In this document: positions 45,447 through 54,610 of the stretch, piece by piece
How positions within the stretch are numbered: position 1 is the stretch's first letter
Layout: each line of letters opens with the position of its first letter
DNA from: Ferruginibacter sp.
GTDB taxonomy: Bacteria; Bacteroidota; Bacteroidia; Chitinophagales; Chitinophagaceae
Reading direction: 5' to 3'
DNA: 64,000 nt
NCBI RefSeq assembly: GCF_028288465.1
Contig: NZ_JAQBNR010000022.1
Coordinates: forward strand, 186,001-250,000
Position numbers and translations under genes: made by a program
The notes under the pieces: model-generated
Told to the model about the DNA's origin: nothing
Database searches by the model: none
The model's input: the letters and a program-made list of their open reading frames with translations, nothing else

Positions 45447-45974
45447 TTATATTCCAATGAATCCGCTGCAAAATTCATTAAAGCTTTGTTCGTCTGTGCC
45501 ATAGCTGATTTCGGCAACCAATAGTTGTAACAATGTATTGTTCCTAAAATCAAGCGTAAGCAGGTTGTCTTTTAAGATAATATTGTTGAATTCGGTCCAG
45601 GCGTGTTCGGTATTGCCAAACGGCTTTATGATATGTACTCCCCCGGAATGGATTTTTACAACAGGCGCTGTATACAATTTTTTTGCCAGCAAGCCGTATG
45701 CAATTAATAATGCAGCAAATGGAATAAAGAGTGTTGCAGCAAGCACAAAAAACGCCCCGGCAGTCATCAAAACCAATACTGGAATTTTGTATTGCGTCAA
45801 AAGCCGGTTTACAAAAAGCGCTGCGGCAAACAAAGCCACCGCGGCGATAATATTGATATAAAGATAGTCGTGGCCGTGGTATAGAAGCGACGCAATTCCG
45901 CCAAGGGCCAACAAGCTTCTTATTACTACTGCATTAATGCTGCCGCCATTATCTTTTATGGTAAATACGTACAT
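45447..45974 (-). CDS. Membrane protein with C-terminal PH-like domain
   Basis: 175 residues. About four hydrophobic segments (13-100) precede a soluble C-terminal domain like that of the neighbouring 44712-45323 gene: VKIHSGGVHIIKP, WTEFNNIIL, LLTLDFRNNTLLQLLV. It begins 2 bp downstream of the agmatinase-family stop and is probably co-transcribed with it. Family not recognised with certainty. Confidence 0.65.
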   Translation of the reverse strand: MYVFTIKDNGGSINAVVIRSLLALGGIASLLYHGHDYLYINIIAAVALFAAALFVNRLLTQYKIPVLVLMTAGAFFVLAATLFIPFAALLIAYGLLAKKLYTAPVVKIHSGGVHIIKPFGNTEHAWTEFNNIILKDNLLTLDFRNNTLLQLLVAEISYGTDEQSFNEFCSGFIGI

Positions 45975-45976
45975 GA

Positions 45977-47023
45977 TTAAGCCGGGTTACAACTAACCAG
46001 CATACTGCACAATTTAAACAAACACCTGGCGCCAACATTTTCGTCCCATTCATCATGACTAACGCCTACTTCATTCAGATCGAAGCCCACTATCTTACGG
46101 CCGCTTTGCATCAATAATTTAAAGATATAAAATACCTGCTCGGTTTCGAAACCGCCTTGCACAGGTGTACCTGTGTGCGGACATAATTTGGGGTCCAGTC
46201 CGTCAATATCAAAACTGATAAATACAGTTTGTGGTAACTGGTTGATTATTTCATTTGCGATCTCCTTCCAGGTTAGCCCTTCATATTGGCGCTCCCGGAT
46301 ATCCTTATCAAAATAAGTAACTACCCTTTCTTTATTAAGCGCTATATAATCCCATTCTTCTTCACAATAATCTCTTACGCCCACCTGAACCAGTTTGGTT
46401 AACTGCGGAATTTCTTCCAGCGCATTATACATGATCGATGCATGAGAATAATTAAAATTTTCATACGCCTTTCTTAAATCACAGTGGGCATCAATTTGTA
46501 AAATCCCAAAGTCTCCGTGTTTCTTTGCGATGGCTTTAAAAAACCCCAACGGTGTGCTGTGATCTCCGCCAAGTAATCCGACTAATTTTCCCGCGTCCAG
46601 CAAATCTTTCGTTTGCTCGTATACCCAGTCGTTCAAGAAAACACTGCCGGCATTTACTTCCCGCAATGTTTTGCTCATGAACTTATTGTCGTTTACCTCT
46701 TCCCCTTCTGAAATATAATTGATGTATAACTCTGCTTCCTTGCGCAGGTAATCGCTTTTCATCAGAATTTTTTTATCGCAGGGACGCATAAAAAAACCCT
46801 GTTTCCAGGCGTCTTTTAATTCAGGATCAAACAAATCCACCTGCAGGCTAGCCTTGAAAACATGTTCGGGAGCCCTTGCTGTACCTGCATTGTAACTTAC
46901 TGTAACTTCCCATGGAACCGGTATTATCACCAGCCTCGCATCTTCTTCTGTAAAAGGTAAACCAAAAATATTATTGTTGGGGTTGCCAACTGAATTGGGA
47001 TCAAAATGAGAGAGGTCTGTCAT
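45977..47023 (-). CDS. Agmatinase/arginase-family ureohydrolase
   Basis: 348 residues. The dinuclear Mn site motifs are intact: GLLGGDHS, QIDAHCDLRKAY and SFDIDGLDPKLCP, with GGFETEQVFYI completing the pocket. This branch is common in Bacteroidota and is annotated variously as agmatinase or formimidoylglutamase; the substrate cannot be fixed from the sequence. An exact -7 promoter box is upstream. It is divergent from ccmE and the first gene of an operon with a PH-like membrane protein. Confidence 0.88.
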   Translation of the reverse strand: MTDLSHFDPNSVGNPNNNIFGLPFTEEDARLVIIPVPWEVTVSYNAGTARAPEHVFKASLQVDLFDPELKDAWKQGFFMRPCDKKILMKSDYLRKEAELYINYISEGEEVNDNKFMSKTLREVNAGSVFLNDWVYEQTKDLLDAGKLVGLLGGDHSTPLGFFKAIAKKHGDFGILQIDAHCDLRKAYENFNYSHASIMYNALEEIPQLTKLVQVGVRDYCEEEWDYIALNKERVVTYFDKDIRERQYEGLTWKEIANEIINQLPQTVFISFDIDGLDPKLCPHTGTPVQGGFETEQVFYIFKLLMQSGRKIVGFDLNEVGVSHDEWDENVGARCLFKLCSMLVSCNPA

Positions 47024-47075
47024 CAGTAATAATTATTGAATGAATTGTGTCATTTTTACACATGCAAAACGGCGG

Positions 47076-47103
47076 CAAAGATAACAGATACCAAACAAAC
47101 CAA
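47076..47103 (-). promoter_or_regulatory. Promoter of the agmatinase-family gene
   Basis: On the minus strand TATCTTTG (47076-47083) matches TAnnTTTG exactly and a TTG (47101-47103) lies 17 bases upstream, the standard Bacteroidota promoter layout. It is 52 bp before the ATG. Confidence 0.55.
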
Positions 47104-47184
47104 CGATGAAATTGTTAACAAGATACCCAGCATAATCATACTTTTTGCTGATTTAAATTATGGCCGTCGCAGCTTGTTTTGCTT

Positions 47185-47192
47185 TACCTTTG
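47185..47192 (+). promoter_or_regulatory. Bacteroidota -7 promoter box for ccmE
   Basis: TACCTTTG is an exact TAnnTTTG match 19 bases before the ATG at 47212. This rules out the upstream in-frame start at 47179. Confidence 0.5.
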
Positions 47193-47211
47193 CGGCGTTA
47201 AAGTGAACGTC

Positions 47212-47619
47212 ATGAAAAAATCGCACATTATTCTTTTAGTAGTCATTGCCATTGCCATCGGAACCCTGATTATGCTTTCAGTGGATTTTTCGACCTATGA
47301 TACGGTTGCCTCCGCCCGGCAAAAACAAGGCAAATTTGTTCATTTAATCGCCAAACTGGACAGAACAAGTCCGCTGGATTATGATCCGGCAAAAAACCCC
47401 AACTATTTGTCTTTTATTGCCAAAGACAGCTTGGGTAATGTTACCAAAGTTGTTTACCATAACACAAAACCTGCAGAGCTGGAACAAAGTGAAAGAATGG
47501 TGTTAAAAGGCAAAATGCAGGGCGATGTTTTTGAATGCAGCGACATCCTGTTAAAATGCCCCAGTAAGTATAAAGACGACAAAAAACAGCTTGAGAAAAC
47601 AGTTGGAGAAAAATCTTAA
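47212..47619 (+). CDS. ccmE: Cytochrome c maturation protein CcmE, Cys variant
   Basis: 135 residues from the ATG at 47212. One N-terminal anchor helix (5-22) precedes the CcmE OB-fold: VVYHNTKPAELEQSERMVLKGKMQGDVFECSDILLKC. In classical CcmE the haem-binding His stands in LAKHDENY; here the aligned text is LLKCPSKY, so Cys116 replaces His and Tyr120 is kept, giving the CxxxY type described for Desulfovibrio-like systems. The protein chaperones haem to CcmF. It is followed 143 bp later by ccmF. No ccmABCD, ccmG or ccmH is in the window. Confidence 0.9.
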   Translation: MKKSHIILLVVIAIAIGTLIMLSVDFSTYDTVASARQKQGKFVHLIAKLDRTSPLDYDPAKNPNYLSFIAKDSLGNVTKVVYHNTKPAELEQSERMVLKGKMQGDVFECSDILLKCPSKYKDDKKQLEKTVGEKS

Positions 47620-47639
47620 CGGGTTATAAGTTTTGCGTG

Positions 47640-47657
47640 ATAAGTTATAAGTTTTAA
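47640..47657. repeat. Dispersed AT-rich intergenic repeat (copy 2)
   Basis: Contains ATAAGTTATAAGTTTTAA, identical to the stretch after xerD at 10361-10378. The flanking text (GTTATAAGTTTT at 47622-47633) repeats the same words. It lies between ccmE and ccmF. Confidence 0.55.
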
Positions 47658-47761
47658 CGGCTCTTCATTGCAATGCACCATTTTCATTTTTTTACTTTTT
47701 AATTTTTACTTTTCAACCTAGGTCCACCTGGCTTTAGCATCAATACTTAAACAAACCACCC

Positions 47762-50278
47762 ATGCAATTTGAAGGAGAACACTTGTGGATAGGAACCACA
47801 GGTCATATTTTTATATTGGTTGCTTTTACAGCCTCTTTGCTTGCTACCATTGCTTACGCCATCGCAGCCGCCAAAAAGGACGCTGCGGAAAAATATTCCT
47901 GGATTAAATACGCAAGGGTTAGTTTTTTTATACAATGTGCCGCTGTACTGGCGGTGTTCGGTTGTATTTTTTACATCTGCTCCAACCATTATTTAGAATA
48001 CCTCTACGCCTATAAACATACTTCCAAAGAATTGGAATATAAATACCTGCTGGCCTGTATTTGGGAAGACCAGAGTGGTAGCTTTTTATTGTGGTCTATC
48101 TGGCATTGTGTGTTGGGAATTATATTGATTAATAAAACAAAAGAATGGGAAGCGCCGGTAATGTCGGTGGTGAGTTTTGCACAGGTATTTTTAGCCATGA
48201 TGATTATGGGGTTATACATTTTGGGCACCAAGATTGGCAACAGTCCTTTTGTATTAACCCGCAACGAAATCAACGGACCTATTTTTGGAAGATCCGACTA
48301 CCTGAGTTTAATTAAAGATGGCGTTGGATTAAATGTTTTATTGCGTAATTACTGGATGGTAATTCACCCGCCGGTGTTGTTTTTGGGGTTTGCCTCTACA
48401 ATCGTACCTTTTGCATTTGCGTATGCAGGCATACAAACCAAACGTTTTGGCGACTGGATAAAACCAGTACTGCCCTATGCATTGTTCAGCGCTGCAGTAT
48501 TGGGTGTGGGTATTATGATGGGTGGCAAATGGGCGTACGAATCTTTATCTTTTGGTGGTTACTGGGCCTGGGACCCGGTTGAGAATGCATCGCTTGTTCC
48601 ATGGCTGATATTAATTGCCGGACTGCACACCATGGTAATTTATAAAGCTACCGGCCACTCTTTAAGGGCCAGTTACCTCTTTACCATTCTTTCTTTTATA
48701 TTTGTTTTATACAGCACCTTTTTAACCCGTACCGGTGTATTGGGTGATACGTCTGTACATGCATTTACTGAAGCAGGCAAAGCGATGAATATTCTGATCT
48801 TTTCGTTCATGGCGGTATTTACAATTGCTTCACTTACTTTGTTTTTTATCAACCTTAAAAAAATCCCGGCCATCCATACAGAGGAGGCCAGCAGCAGCCG
48901 TGAGTTCTGGATGTTTATCGGGTCACTGGTTTTCTTTTTGTCAGCCCTGTTTATTATCGCCAAAACATCGGTGCCGGTAATTAACGCGGTATTAGGTACA
49001 AAGATGGCACCGCCCGAAGATGCTGAATTTTCTTACAATAAAGTAATGGTACTGGTTGCAGTAATTATCGGTTTACTGAGCGCCGTTACCCAATATCTGA
49101 AGTACAAAAGCACACCGTCTTCATACACGTTAAAAAAGATTGCACTGCCCACCCTTATTGCCGCAGTTATTACCGGTTTGCTGGCTGTCATTTATCCGCT
49201 AACTTATTACAAACAAGGTCCGGGATTTTTGGTTGCTTTGTATTTTGCCTTGTTCGCTTCTATTTATTCTGTGGTTGCAAATGCAAGCTATATCTGGAGC
49301 GGACTGAATGGCAAATTAAAAGGAGCCGGCGGTTCTATAGCACATTTGGGTTTTACTTTAATGATTGCGGGCATGCTTATTTCCGCAGGTAATAAGGAGG
49401 TGATCAGCGTAGAAAAATTTAAAGATTTTAATATCCCGATGGGTATTGATCCGCTTACCAAACAACAGGATATTGCATCAGAAAATATTAATTTGATAAA
49501 GCAGGTACCTAAAAAAATGGGGCCTTATGATGTAACCTATTTATACGATAGTGCAGGCCTTGAAACCGGCAAACGTTTTTACCATTTGTTGTTTCAGAAA
49601 AAAGATAGCGCTACAAAAAAAATTACTGAATCTTTTGTATTAAACCCGGATGTATACCTCATGAAAAACAACAACATGAGCAGTAATCCCGATACAAAAA
49701 ATTATTTATCGCATGATGTATTTACGTATATCTCCTACGCCTTAAGTCCTGACAGGGAAAAAGATACCAGTTCTTTTAAGGTACATGAAGTAACCAATGG
49801 CGATACCATCTTTTATTCAAAGGGATATATGGTGCTGGATGATGTAATTAAAAACCCTGCCAGCAACAAATTCAATATTCCCTTAACCGGCCCCGCGGTA
49901 ACTGCTAACCTTAGCATTACCAGTAACGAAAATGAATTGTACAAAGCCGCTCCGATGATTCTGATTGACAGCATGGGCATTAATCAAATAGATGATACAG
50001 TGTACGGTCAAAACCTGTACATCAAATTTGCCGGTGTGAGCTCTGATCAGAAAAAAATTAAAATCGCTGTAAAAGAATCTGAAAAGATGATTGATTTTGT
50101 AACACTAAAGGCCTATATATTTCCTTACATCAACCTGGTATGGATTGGCCTCGTGGTAATGGCCATCGGCTTAATTATGAGCATGATCCGCAGGGCGAAT
50201 ATGTCTTCCAAAGCAGGTGCCATAACGCTGCTGCTTGTCGCTGCAGGAATGTTTTATATGTTTTTGCTGGCGAATTAA
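47762..50278 (+). CDS. ccmF: Haem lyase CcmF/NrfE
   Basis: 838 residues with about 15 membrane helices. The WWD haem-handling region reads KWAYESLSFGGYWAWDPVENASLVPW, with conserved histidines in VIHPPVLFLGF and LIAGLHTMVIY. A long periplasmic loop lies near residues 565-780, and the last helix is at about 790-835. It ligates haem from CcmE to apocytochrome c. Size is larger than E. coli CcmF (about 650) because the C-terminal soluble loop is expanded, as in other Bacteroidota. Upstream is ccmE; downstream is a repeat-like stretch and no further ccm genes. Confidence 0.92.
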   Translation: MQFEGEHLWIGTTGHIFILVAFTASLLATIAYAIAAAKKDAAEKYSWIKYARVSFFIQCAAVLAVFGCIFYICSNHYLEYLYAYKHTSKELEYKYLLACIWEDQSGSFLLWSIWHCVLGIILINKTKEWEAPVMSVVSFAQVFLAMMIMGLYILGTKIGNSPFVLTRNEINGPIFGRSDYLSLIKDGVGLNVLLRNYWMVIHPPVLFLGFASTIVPFAFAYAGIQTKRFGDWIKPVLPYALFSAAVLGVGIMMGGKWAYESLSFGGYWAWDPVENASLVPWLILIAGLHTMVIYKATGHSLRASYLFTILSFIFVLYSTFLTRTGVLGDTSVHAFTEAGKAMNILIFSFMAVFTIASLTLFFINLKKIPAIHTEEASSSREFWMFIGSLVFFLSALFIIAKTSVPVINAVLGTKMAPPEDAEFSYNKVMVLVAVIIGLLSAVTQYLKYKSTPSSYTLKKIALPTLIAAVITGLLAVIYPLTYYKQGPGFLVALYFALFASIYSVVANASYIWSGLNGKLKGAGGSIAHLGFTLMIAGMLISAGNKEVISVEKFKDFNIPMGIDPLTKQQDIASENINLIKQVPKKMGPYDVTYLYDSAGLETGKRFYHLLFQKKDSATKKITESFVLNPDVYLMKNNNMSSNPDTKNYLSHDVFTYISYALSPDREKDTSSFKVHEVTNGDTIFYSKGYMVLDDVIKNPASNKFNIPLTGPAVTANLSITSNENELYKAAPMILIDSMGINQIDDTVYGQNLYIKFAGVSSDQKKIKIAVKESEKMIDFVTLKAYIFPYINLVWIGLVVMAIGLIMSMIRRANMSSKAGAITLLLVAAGMFYMFLLAN

Positions 50279-50370
50279 ATCGCAGGATAGAAACACGGAT
50301 GACGCTGATTGTGCGGATAGAAACGTATATTGCTTTTAACATCCTTAATCTGCATCCATCTGCATAAAGT
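50279..50370. repeat. Text-like intergenic repeat after ccmF
   Basis: Holds GGATAGAAACACGGATG and CGGATAGAAACG, then CTTAATCTGCATCCATCTGC. It has the same wording as widespread Bacteroidota intergenic strings built from CACGGAT / ATCTGCGT phrases. No hairpin of note. Confidence 0.4.
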
Positions 50371-50490
50371 AACCCGAAAATAGCTTTTTAATTAAATCGC
50401 AGCTCTACACCCATTCCAATTTAGACACTTATTGGAACCCGGTACAAATTCCAAACAATAATTTACGTGTTATAATGTTAGCCTGTAACA

Positions 50491-51378
50491 TTATTGTACA
50501 ACAAATGTTACAGGCTGCCTGCGGTATGCATTCACTTTGCGGCCATATTGAATAGCAGGTTCCCATGCCGGCCCGTTTTGTATTATTCTAATTACCTCCT
50601 GCTCCATACCATAACCATGCTTTGTTTCTGAAGTTACATTACTGATACTGCCATCCTTTGCAACAATAAAGCGAACTATAACCTGGTAAATTCCGTTCCG
50701 TGCTCCATTATTCACAGGTGTTGAAGCGTTCAATGTTTGTTCAAGATATCTTCGCCATAGAATTTCTCCTCCTGAGAACTGTGCTTCTTTTTCTTCTCTT
50801 GTAAAAAGAGAATCAATCATCACCCGTCCTGAATCATAACTTTTTAAAATCCCATTTTGCCCCTTAAAATAAACCTCTGTTTTCAATTCCCCTTTTTCAT
50901 TGTAAGACATTCTTTTTAAGATGTCCGTCAAGCTATCTTCATACGAGTAGTAACTCATCTGTCCATTTTTGTAATAATTGAATACCGATTTTGTGACAGC
51001 TTTACCGGTCTGAAATATTGAAGAGTCACTCTTCCTGCCGGCAGAATCCCATTTTTCCCAAAGACCGCTTTGCTCATCATTTAAATAAGTACCCTGCTCT
51101 TGTATGGATCCGTCTGCGTAAAACTTTGAAAATTCCCCCTGCATTTTAGACAGCGAAGAATCTGTATAATGTGCCGACATCAATAAGCTGCCGCCCTTCT
51201 TTAAAAAATAATCAAGACGGAATAACCCATCATCTTCTTTACCTCCCTTTCCAATGACAACTGCTTTAGAAGCTTTTGTGATTGCGAGCTGGTCATCAAA
51301 ATAATAAACATACTGAGCGTGACAATTTGAAATTGTAGCAAACAAAATAATTGTGAAAAACAACAAATACTTCTTCAT
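50491..51378 (-). CDS. Secreted TonB C-terminal domain protein with MORN/YwqK-like repeats
   Basis: 295 residues from the ATG at 51378, where a signal peptide begins (MKKYLLFFTIILFATISNC); in-frame ATGs at 51396 and 51438 are less suitable. The middle contains repeated antitoxin-YwqK/MORN-like units (FYADGSIQEQGTYLNDEQSGLWEKWDSAG, YYKNGQMSYYSYE). The C-terminal 90 residues match TonB_C: IYQVIVRFIVAKDGSISNVTSE, IIQNGPAWEPAIQYGRKVNAYRRQPVTF. It lacks the usual N-terminal TonB membrane anchor, so it is unlikely to be a classical TonB; the family is common in Bacteroidota. Confidence 0.8.
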   Translation of the reverse strand: MKKYLLFFTIILFATISNCHAQYVYYFDDQLAITKASKAVVIGKGGKEDDGLFRLDYFLKKGGSLLMSAHYTDSSLSKMQGEFSKFYADGSIQEQGTYLNDEQSGLWEKWDSAGRKSDSSIFQTGKAVTKSVFNYYKNGQMSYYSYEDSLTDILKRMSYNEKGELKTEVYFKGQNGILKSYDSGRVMIDSLFTREEKEAQFSGGEILWRRYLEQTLNASTPVNNGARNGIYQVIVRFIVAKDGSISNVTSETKHGYGMEQEVIRIIQNGPAWEPAIQYGRKVNAYRRQPVTFVVQ

Positions 51379-51498
51379 TAATTGGTGCGAATGCATATTT
51401 AGGATGACAGGCAGGTTTAAAAGAAAAAATTTCAACAAATCAAAACAAACGTGCTAAAATAGAAATGTATTTTGATGCTTATAAATACCTGGATATTT

Positions 51499-53244
51499 TT
51501 AAAGTTTATAAATCAGCGCTTCATAAGGCCGCAATGTAACTACCGATGCGTACTTATTTTTTTGAGGCACTTTGTCATAATTACATAAAACCAGTTGTGC
51601 TGTTGATATGTTGGAGGAAAGGTTTACGCGGGCAGCGGTCTTTGTAAAGTTCAGCAACACCAGCATTTTTTGTCCTGCCAATTCTCTCGTATAGGCGTAC
51701 ACGTCAGGATTGGTTTTATCCAGTTCATTATATTTTCCGTACACCAGCAGTTGGTTTTGTTTACGCAGTTTTGTAAGCTTGCGAAAATAATTCAACACAC
51801 TGTTGGGATCATTTTGCTCTGCAGCATAATTGATGACTTTGTAATTTGGGTTCACATTTATCCAGGGTGTACCACTTGTAAAACCTGCATTGGTACTGCC
51901 GTTCCATTGAAAGGGTGTGCGGCCGTTATCACGGGATCCGAACTTCAACTGCTCCATAAATAGTTGAATATCGCCACCGGTATTCTTCAGCCGCTGGTAT
52001 TCATTCAGCGCGGCCATGTCTTTATAATCCTCTATTTTGTCAAAGCCGGCATTGGTCATTCCCAGTTCATCACCGTTGTAATAATAGGGTGTTCCCCGCA
52101 TGGTCATAATAAATGTGGACAACATTTTAGACGACAGTTCCCTGAATTCCGGACTGTCATTTCCAAACCTGCTTACCATTCTTGCCTGGTCGTGATTGGC
52201 TAAAAAAACAGCTACCCAGCCCTTGTTTGCAAACGCACTGTCCCACCGGCTGAACAATTCCTTAAAACGCAACAGGCTGTACCCTTCCGGCTTTGGCATG
52301 TCGACTGCATCAAAAGGATAGGCCATGTTCAGTTCATTGCGATCGGCATCTACCAGGTTATGCGCATCTTTAAATGAATTGCCCGCACCTTCTGCAACAC
52401 TCATTACATTGTATTTGCTGAAAACTTCCTTATTCATTTCCTGCAGGTAACCATGTAAGTTACCCTGCATGGAATAGTATGGCATAAAGTTTTTTTCATA
52501 ACCTTCGGGCAATGCCGGAAAGCTGGTGTCTTTAGCCGCAAAACCAAATGCATCCAGCCTGAAACCATCGATACCTTTATCAGCCCAGAATTTCATGATG
52601 TCGTACACTTCATGACGCAACTTCGGATTCTCCCAGTTTAAATCGGGTTGTTTGCGGGAAAAATAATGCAGGTAATATGCATTGGTAAGAGAATCATATT
52701 TCCAGGCATCATGATTTACGTCAAACAAACTGTAACGGTAAGGCGGCTTACCGCGTTCTGCATTCCACCAATGATAATAATCACGATAAGGGCTGGTTCT
52801 GGAAGTTCTGCTTTGTTTAAACCACTCATGTTCGTCACTGCTGTGGTTTACCACCAGGTCCATTACCAGTTTAATCCCCCGCTGGTGCAGGCCTTTCAGC
52901 AAAGCATCAAAATCGGCCATGGTACCAAAATCTTTCATAATGCCACGGTAGTCGCTTACATCGTAACCATTGTCATCGTTGGGAGAACTGTAAATTGGAT
53001 TGATCCAGACTGCTGTAACACCCAAGCTTTTAATATAATCCAGTTTGGAAATAATACCTTTTAAATCACCGATACCGTCGCCATCACTGTCTTTAAAACT
53101 ACGCGGATAAATCTGGTATACGATGGCTTCCTTCCACCATTTTTTTACATTGGATTCCGGTATATCCGACTGACAAATGGCTGTTTGGGTGCAGCTGAAC
53201 AGACAGGTAAAAACAAAGATTAATGACAAAAGATACAATCTCAT
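51499..53244 (-). CDS. Secreted GH13 alpha-glucosidase
   Basis: 581 residues. The signal peptide ends near residue 25; FSCTQ could be a lipobox. Alpha-amylase-family motifs: conserved region I VMDLVVNHSSDEHEWF, II GFRLDAFGF (nucleophile Asp), III VAEGAG (Glu acid/base), IV FLANHDQAR. GDGIGDLKGIISKLDYIKSLGV and the C-terminal domain fit oligo-1,6-glucosidase/alpha-glucosidase (GH13_23/31-type). It should degrade malto- or isomalto-oligosaccharides in the periplasm. No starch-locus SusCD neighbours are in the window, so it is a stand-alone gene here. Confidence 0.9.
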   Translation of the reverse strand: MRLYLLSLIFVFTCLFSCTQTAICQSDIPESNVKKWWKEAIVYQIYPRSFKDSDGDGIGDLKGIISKLDYIKSLGVTAVWINPIYSSPNDDNGYDVSDYRGIMKDFGTMADFDALLKGLHQRGIKLVMDLVVNHSSDEHEWFKQSRTSRTSPYRDYYHWWNAERGKPPYRYSLFDVNHDAWKYDSLTNAYYLHYFSRKQPDLNWENPKLRHEVYDIMKFWADKGIDGFRLDAFGFAAKDTSFPALPEGYEKNFMPYYSMQGNLHGYLQEMNKEVFSKYNVMSVAEGAGNSFKDAHNLVDADRNELNMAYPFDAVDMPKPEGYSLLRFKELFSRWDSAFANKGWVAVFLANHDQARMVSRFGNDSPEFRELSSKMLSTFIMTMRGTPYYYNGDELGMTNAGFDKIEDYKDMAALNEYQRLKNTGGDIQLFMEQLKFGSRDNGRTPFQWNGSTNAGFTSGTPWINVNPNYKVINYAAEQNDPNSVLNYFRKLTKLRKQNQLLVYGKYNELDKTNPDVYAYTRELAGQKMLVLLNFTKTAARVNLSSNISTAQLVLCNYDKVPQKNKYASVVTLRPYEALIYKL

Positions 53245-53285
53245 AAAATCATTTTTTGCAGTCGTAACGAGTTACAAATTATAAT

Positions 53286-54521
53286 TTATGCCCCTTTTAA
53301 ATGCTCAATTTTATTTTCAATCGCTTGCTTGTCTGTTTGTGTTTTTGCAAGGCGAAGTGCTGCTTCATAATTAGCTTTTGCCTTAGCATTGTCAATGCCA
53401 GTATACAACTCACCCAGCAGTACAAAATAAAAGTGGTTGCCTGGCAATACCAATTTTTCCGCTTCTTTTATGGCTTCGGCTTTGCTTCTTGCACGCGAAA
53501 GCGCATAGGTTCTGTTAAGTGCAGCAATGGGCGAATAGTTGATTTGAAGCAACTGGTTAAAAAGCTGTAAAATATTTTCCCATTTTTCTATCGTATCTGT
53601 TTTGATCGTGTGCCAGTAAGCAATGCTGGCTTCTAGGTGATATTTTGTAAGATCGTTACCTGTTGATGCCCGGTGAAGAAAATAACCACCTTTTGAAATC
53701 AATTCATAATCCCACAATGTTTCATTTTGATCTGCATATAAAATGAGTTCCCCGCTCTCACTTTTTCTTGCTTCAAACCTGGATGCCTGGAAACACATTA
53801 AAGCATACAAAGCGTTCACGGCAGGCAGATTCGTTGATTCATTTTCTACAAGCAACAATGTAAGCCGCATTGCTTCCAGGCAAAGTTCGTTGCGGATGAC
53901 CGCATCTTTACTTGCTGAATAGTAGCCTTCGTTAAATAACAAATACAAAGTAGTTAAAACTGTTTCCAGACGTTGGGCTAATTGATGTGCTCCGGGAAAT
54001 TCGATGGCCACTTTTTCAATCCTTAATTTTTCTTTGGCCCTTTGCAGCCGTTTATTGATGGTTTCCTTATTGGTTAAAAAAGCAGCTGCAATTTCATCAA
54101 TGCCAAAGCCGCAAAGAATACGTAAGGCCAATGCTGTTTGTGCTGAAGGAGAAATTACAGGGCTACAAATGGCAAACAACATTTGCAGTTGGCTGTCGGT
54201 AATATTCTGGTCAGATAAATCAATATTAATCTCCTCCGTTGCCGGGCTTGTATATTTTAAGCGGGATAAAATGTGTTCAGTAAATGTTGAATGACGGTGA
54301 AAGTAATTGCTGGCCTTGTTCTTTGCAACCGTATACAACCAGGCTGTTGGATTCCCGGGAATGCCTTTGTAGGTCCAGGTTTCAAGGGCGGATAAAAAAG
54401 TTTCGCTGGCGAGGTCTTCCGCTATTTCAATATGTTCAATGCCAAACAACCTGCACAGTACCGCTGTTATCTTCCGGTATTCTGTTCTGAATAAATGCGG
54501 TATCAGCTGTTGTTGTTCCAT
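53286..54521 (-). CDS. RNA polymerase sigma factor, ECF42 type (DUF6596)
   Basis: 411 residues from the ATG at 54521. The N-terminal sigma-70 regions are present: GIEHIEIAEDLASETFLSALETWTYKGIPGNPTAWLYTVAKNKASNYF (region 2) and ALRILCGFGIDEIAAAFLTNKETINKRLQRAKEKLR (region 4). The long C-terminal extension has the DUF6596 signature TLYLLFNEGYYSAS and TPR-like helices (LNRTYALSRARSKAEAI). This is the ECF42 group, which is typically partnered by a YCII/DGPF protein rather than an anti-sigma factor, and exactly such a gene lies next door. Confidence 0.9.
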   Translation of the reverse strand: MEQQQLIPHLFRTEYRKITAVLCRLFGIEHIEIAEDLASETFLSALETWTYKGIPGNPTAWLYTVAKNKASNYFHRHSTFTEHILSRLKYTSPATEEINIDLSDQNITDSQLQMLFAICSPVISPSAQTALALRILCGFGIDEIAAAFLTNKETINKRLQRAKEKLRIEKVAIEFPGAHQLAQRLETVLTTLYLLFNEGYYSASKDAVIRNELCLEAMRLTLLLVENESTNLPAVNALYALMCFQASRFEARKSESGELILYADQNETLWDYELISKGGYFLHRASTGNDLTKYHLEASIAYWHTIKTDTIEKWENILQLFNQLLQINYSPIAALNRTYALSRARSKAEAIKEAEKLVLPGNHFYFVLLGELYTGIDNAKAKANYEAALRLAKTQTDKQAIENKIEHLKGA

Positions 54522-54539
54522 AAAAAAACGGCACAAATA

Positions 54540-54596
54540 GTTTCACACAAAGTAACAAAGGATACAAAGAACACAGCATTGTACTTTGTGTGAAAC
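54540..54596. repeat. Perfect 15-bp inverted repeat between YCII and ECF42 genes
   Basis: GTTTCACACAAAGTA (54540-54554) and TACTTTGTGTGAAAC (54582-54596) are exact complements, with a 27-nt loop rich in ACAAAG words. In position it lies between two co-directional genes and may modulate the second. The ACAAAG/CTTTGTG words also fit a dispersed repeat family known from Bacteroidota. Confidence 0.65.
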
Positions 54597-54610
54597 ATGT
54601 TTTAATTAAC

